The notes under the pieces are model-generated. The model was not told where the DNA came from. It was given only the letters and a program-made list of their open reading frames with translations, and did not search any database. Source: Chloroflexota bacterium (GTDB lineage: Bacteria > Chloroflexota > Chloroflexia > JAMDCE01). Taken from it: 16,773 bases of DNA. Each line of letters begins with the position of its first letter. Position 1 is the stretch's first letter. Location of the stretch: the NCBI GenBank assembly GCA_023489135.1, contig JAMDCE010000184.1, positions 694-17,466 of the forward strand, read 5' to 3'. Positions 14,199-16,773 of the stretch are shown in pieces. The position numbers and the translations under genes are program-made.

Positions 14199-15086
14199 AT
14201 GGACGCGACTATGGTGGGCTTGCAGAAGGAAATCGTGGACGTGATCAAGGGATTCGTGGCCGAATCGGAGAGAAACCGCTTGGCCATAGATGGGAGCCGC
14301 ATATTCGACGAGCCACTGGTTGGCTTTGCCGACGGGGATGACCCTCTGTTCCTGGAGTACAAGAAGGCGGTCGACGGTAGTCACTTCACCCCTCGCGAGG
14401 CCATGCAGCTGCATCTCGCAGAGGTGGGCGGCGGCGAGAAACCGGTGTCACCTCTCACGGTCGTATCATTTGTCCTTCCTATCACCGAGGAGACGAGGGT
14501 CTCCAACGCTAAAATGACGGTCGGCCCTTCCGTGCGCTGGAACCAGACCCGCTGGTACGGCGAGGAGCTCATCACGAGCCTCAAGAATTTCCTCGTCGGC
14601 TTCCTTGAAGATCGTGGCTACCGTGCCCTGTCCCCCAGCCTGAAGCCGTTCTTCAAGACCCTGTTGCTCAGCAATGGCAGGGCCTCTAACTGGTCAGAGC
14701 GTCACATGGCCTACGCGGCCGGATTGGGCACGTTCGGCCTCACGGATGCGCTCATCACGCCGAAGGGGGTGGCGCACCGGCTCGGGAGTGTGGTGGTCGA
14801 GGCGGCCTTACCCGCTTCCCCCCGACCGTATTCCGATCACCACGCCTATTGTCCGTTCTATGATGATGGGTCTTGTGGGGTGTGCATCGAGCGTTGCCCC
14901 CACGGCGCCTTGTCCTCAGACGGCCACGACAAGATTCGTTGTCGCGATTACAATGAGAGCGAGCTGAAGCCCTGGGTTGCCGAACGAGCCTCCGAAGGGT
15001 ATCTGGGGAAATACCCGGGCTGCGGGTTGTGCATGACGGGCGTGCCCTGCGAGGCGGCGATCCCTCCGGGGGTTAAGATGGGCTAA
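14199..15086 (+). CDS. QueG-like double [4Fe-4S] protein (epoxyqueuosine reductase paralogue)
   Basis: From ATG 14199, preceded by AAGGAGAGG, the protein has 295 residues; the open frame extends upstream without a ribosome site. The C-terminal part matches the iron-sulfur half of epoxyqueuosine reductase and reductive dehalogenases. First come Cys218, Cys226, Cys229 and Cys233-Pro (CX7CX2CX3CP), then Cys248, Cys275, Cys278 and Cys284. Eight cysteines suit two [4Fe-4S] clusters. The segment YAAGLGTFGLTDALITPKG (172-190) is the conserved QueG-like lead-in. Spacing differs from true QueG: the first cluster has CX7C instead of CX2C, and the last set is CX2CX5C instead of CX2CX3C. There is no Tat signal, so it is not a membrane-exported dehalogenase. 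Cobalamin binding and a queuosine role are unproven. It converges on the kinase gene with overlapping stop codons. Confidence 0.75.
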   Translation: MDATMVGLQKEIVDVIKGFVAESERNRLAIDGSRIFDEPLVGFADGDDPLFLEYKKAVDGSHFTPREAMQLHLAEVGGGEKPVSPLTVVSFVLPITEETRVSNAKMTVGPSVRWNQTRWYGEELITSLKNFLVGFLEDRGYRALSPSLKPFFKTLLLSNGRASNWSERHMAYAAGLGTFGLTDALITPKGVAHRLGSVVVEAALPASPRPYSDHHAYCPFYDDGSCGVCIERCPHGALSSDGHDKIRCRDYNESELKPWVAERASEGYLGKYPGCGLCMTGVPCEAAIPPGVKMG

Positions 15087-16525
15087 GGCTCCCCCCTTAG
15101 GATGCGAACCATGTCCGCCAGGGTCTCGGGGCCGCCCACGTTGCCGGGGAAGACTACGTAGATCATTCCCGGCCAGCGGCTTTCGGGGCCGGTACGCCAG
15201 ATGGGGACTCCGGGAAGGCTTTGTCCGAGCACTGCGGCCCGCTTCACGTTTAGCGCTTTGGTAGCGATGTCCGAGGAGGTGATGCCTCCCTTGGCTATGA
15301 TCCAGGCCGGCTGTTCGGCCAGGAGGTCGACCAGTTCGACCAATGCGCCGGAGATGGTCTGCCCGATCTGCAGCGCCGAAGTGCCATCTTTGTCCGTGAC
15401 CAGGTGGCGGCTGGTGTAAACCAGGGTATCATTGCCGGCGGCCAGGGCCTCGTCGATTTCTTTGGACATCCGGACCAGCTCCGCGTCCCGGGTGGACGGA
15501 TCAATTACCTTCTCCACCGAGAGCTCCAGACCGGTAACTCCCGGCAGGGAGCGAGCGGTCTCGATCTGGGCCGAGCTCCTCTGCACGTATGATCCGGCGA
15601 TGATGAGCCCGCCGTTCTTGTTGCTGCCGGTCGAGAGGTCGGCGCCCGCAAGGAGGTCTCGGGGGGCTATCCCTGCCCTGGACCGGATAAAGGAAGCTGC
15701 TGTCCGATAGATGAACCGGCGGCCACCTGCCTCCGCCCGCAACAACCCGGCCACCACTACATCCAAGTCTCGGTATGATGCGGCGTTGACCACACACATC
15801 TGCCCATCACGAAGCGGTGCCAGCGCTGCGGCCACCCACTCCGGGCCGCGCAACCGAAGCTCTTTCAGGGAAATGGAGGCGACATCCCCGGGCTGCATCA
15901 CACCCTTGTGCTTCTCGCTGACCCAGGAGCGCAGGTTAGAGCTCTGGTAGCCGAAAGCGGCATCGCGAGCGTACTCGGTTTCGGCGGCCGGAATGAGCCA
16001 TTCGCCCTCGGCCACGTAGTGTACGTCGTCTACCGTGAACCTTCCCCCTTCCAGAAAGAAGGGGACGATGAGGATGCCGTCGAAAGCCTGGCCCAACCCG
16101 GCCATCAGCGCTTCCACTTCACCGGGAAAGTGGCCCCGGAGGGTGGAATCGCCGCGGCTGACTACCACGAAATCCCGTCCGGATACCGATCTCGCCGCCC
16201 TCAGGTTGGCGGCTATCTCCTTGTTGATGCGCTGGGCCTCCGGCAGGGAAAGGCTGCGGGAGTTGGTGAGGATATAAAACACGCTGTCCGGCTCGCTCAG
16301 AGCACCGGCTAAAGAATCGACCGACCACTCGGTTAGCACGGGAACCCCGTGAATCGTTTGAGTACCGGTGGGGTCATCGTCCAGGACGACGATCTTCTGC
16401 CTCATCTCGCGTACCAGGGCCTGGATCTCGCTCCGCAGGTCTTGGGGCCAAATGGGAGGGAGCGACCCCAGGATCTCCTCTTTGAGTATTCTCAATGGTC
16501 GAGTCTCGCTTCCCTCGGCAACCAT
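15083..16525 (-). CDS. Four-carbon acid sugar kinase family protein (OtnK/DUF1537)
   Basis: This family phosphorylates four-carbon acid sugars such as erythronate, threonate or their 2-oxo forms, and hands the product to an aldolase or decarboxylase. The 480-residue protein has the N-terminal LDDDPTGTQT (48-57), SRGDSTLRGH (123-132), the ATP-side motifs GGLIIAGSYV (305-314) and KGGITSSDIATKAL (412-425), and FPGNVGGPETL (459-469). The N-terminal stretch before residue 44 is typical of the longer subfamily. The start is uncertain: ATG at 16525 overlaps the upstream gene by 34 nt and has no clear ribosome site, while TTG at 16495 would overlap its stop as TTGA. The adjacent isomerase supports an acid-sugar catabolic operon. 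The substrate is not readable from the sequence. Confidence 0.88.
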   Translation of the reverse strand: MVAEGSETRPLRILKEEILGSLPPIWPQDLRSEIQALVREMRQKIVVLDDDPTGTQTIHGVPVLTEWSVDSLAGALSEPDSVFYILTNSRSLSLPEAQRINKEIAANLRAARSVSGRDFVVVSRGDSTLRGHFPGEVEALMAGLGQAFDGILIVPFFLEGGRFTVDDVHYVAEGEWLIPAAETEYARDAAFGYQSSNLRSWVSEKHKGVMQPGDVASISLKELRLRGPEWVAAALAPLRDGQMCVVNAASYRDLDVVVAGLLRAEAGGRRFIYRTAASFIRSRAGIAPRDLLAGADLSTGSNKNGGLIIAGSYVQRSSAQIETARSLPGVTGLELSVEKVIDPSTRDAELVRMSKEIDEALAAGNDTLVYTSRHLVTDKDGTSALQIGQTISGALVELVDLLAEQPAWIIAKGGITSSDIATKALNVKRAAVLGQSLPGVPIWRTGPESRWPGMIYVVFPGNVGGPETLADMVRILRGEP

Positions 16526-16773
16526 TCGAGGCCCATGTCTGTTTCCCGCGAGGGCACGTACTCGAGTCCGATGTAGCCGTGGTAAGCCAGCTTGTCCACG
16601 GTGTCAAGCACGGCCGCGAAGTTGATCTCACCGGTGCCCGGTTCGTGGCGGCCGGGCACGTCGGCTATTTGGATGTGTCCGATCTGCCCCAGGCAGCCGA
16701 CGATGGTGTTGATTAGATTGCCTTCCGTCATCTGGGCGTGGTAGACGTCGTACAGCAGCTTAACCTGCGCGTG
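16492..16773 (-). CDS. hyi: Hydroxypyruvate isomerase / 2-oxo-tetronate isomerase, partial (N-terminus beyond the window)
   Basis: The last 93 codons of a TIM-barrel sugar isomerase run from the right edge to TGA at 16492. The visible part, YDVYHAQMTEGNL, then IGHIQIADVPGRHEPGTGEI, then GLEYVPS, closely follows the C-terminal part of E. coli Hyi and its OtnI relatives. The Glu in GLEYVPS corresponds to a conserved metal/catalytic Glu of the family. Hyi interconverts hydroxypyruvate and tartronate semialdehyde; OtnI isomerises 2-oxo-tetronates. The kinase gene downstream makes the OtnI-type role at least as likely. About 165 N-terminal residues are missing at the window edge, which is not a true truncation. 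Confidence 0.88.
   Translation of the reverse strand, partial: HAQVKLLYDVYHAQMTEGNLINTIVGCLGQIGHIQIADVPGRHEPGTGEINFAAVLDTVDKLAYHGYIGLEYVPSRETDMGLEWLPREARLDH

Noticed and set aside
14199..15086. Respiratory reductive dehalogenase
   Set aside because: No Tat signal, no partner membrane anchor gene, and the protein is too short for a full RdhA. Only the double-cluster region is shared.

Overview
The window is a bacterial chromosome segment of about 60% GC, judged by eye. It is dominated by a minus-strand dcw (division and cell wall) cluster, which reads from right to left. The order is mraZ (12293), rsmH, an ftsL-like gene, ftsI, murF, mraY, murD, ftsW, a small multi-pass membrane protein, murC and ddl (143). 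Gene spacing is mostly -4 to +20 nt. Seven of the eleven genes start at GTG or TTG. A monoderm-style or deep-branching bacterium such as a Chloroflexota member fits the ftsL type, the absence of PASTA repeats in FtsI, and the neighbours. That assignment is a guess, not something the sequence proves.

Region by region: 1-1350 holds ddl and its leader. 1350-8364 holds murC, the CvpA-like membrane protein, ftsW, murD, mraY and murF. 8365-8600 is an unusually wide gap with a 33-nt perfect palindrome and a GC-rich repeat fragment. 8601-10337 is ftsI (class B PBP). 10338-10459 is a gap filled by a long inverted repeat with 27-nt arms. 10460-12293 is ftsL, rsmH and mraZ. 12294-12498 is the operon control region: a TTGACA-N16-TAGAAT promoter, three GTGGGG boxes at 10-nt period (an MraZ operator), and a leader of about 170 nt with three stem-loops, the first terminator-like.

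Right of the promoter the genes are unrelated to cell wall synthesis. A divergent D-2-hydroxyacid dehydrogenase (12842-13885) is followed by another copy of the GC-rich repeat and a QueG-like double [4Fe-4S] protein (14199-15086). The latter converges, with overlapping stop codons, on a minus-strand pair: a four-carbon acid sugar kinase (OtnK/DUF1537 type) and a hydroxypyruvate isomerase-like gene cut by the right edge.

The dcw genes together make the lipid I precursor and the septal synthase: MurC, MurD and MurF with Ddl build UDP-MurNAc-pentapeptide, MraY makes lipid I, and FtsW with FtsI polymerises and cross-links at the septum. The steps normally supplied by MurE, MurG and MurB are not encoded here. 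The usual murE slot is the repeat-bearing ftsI-murF gap, and the usual murG slot is taken by the CvpA-like gene. I saw no rRNA, tRNA, CRISPR array, transposase or phage gene. I did not find a clear new multi-gene system. The most unusual items are the structured mraZ leader with its MraZ operator, and the repeats inside the dcw operon.
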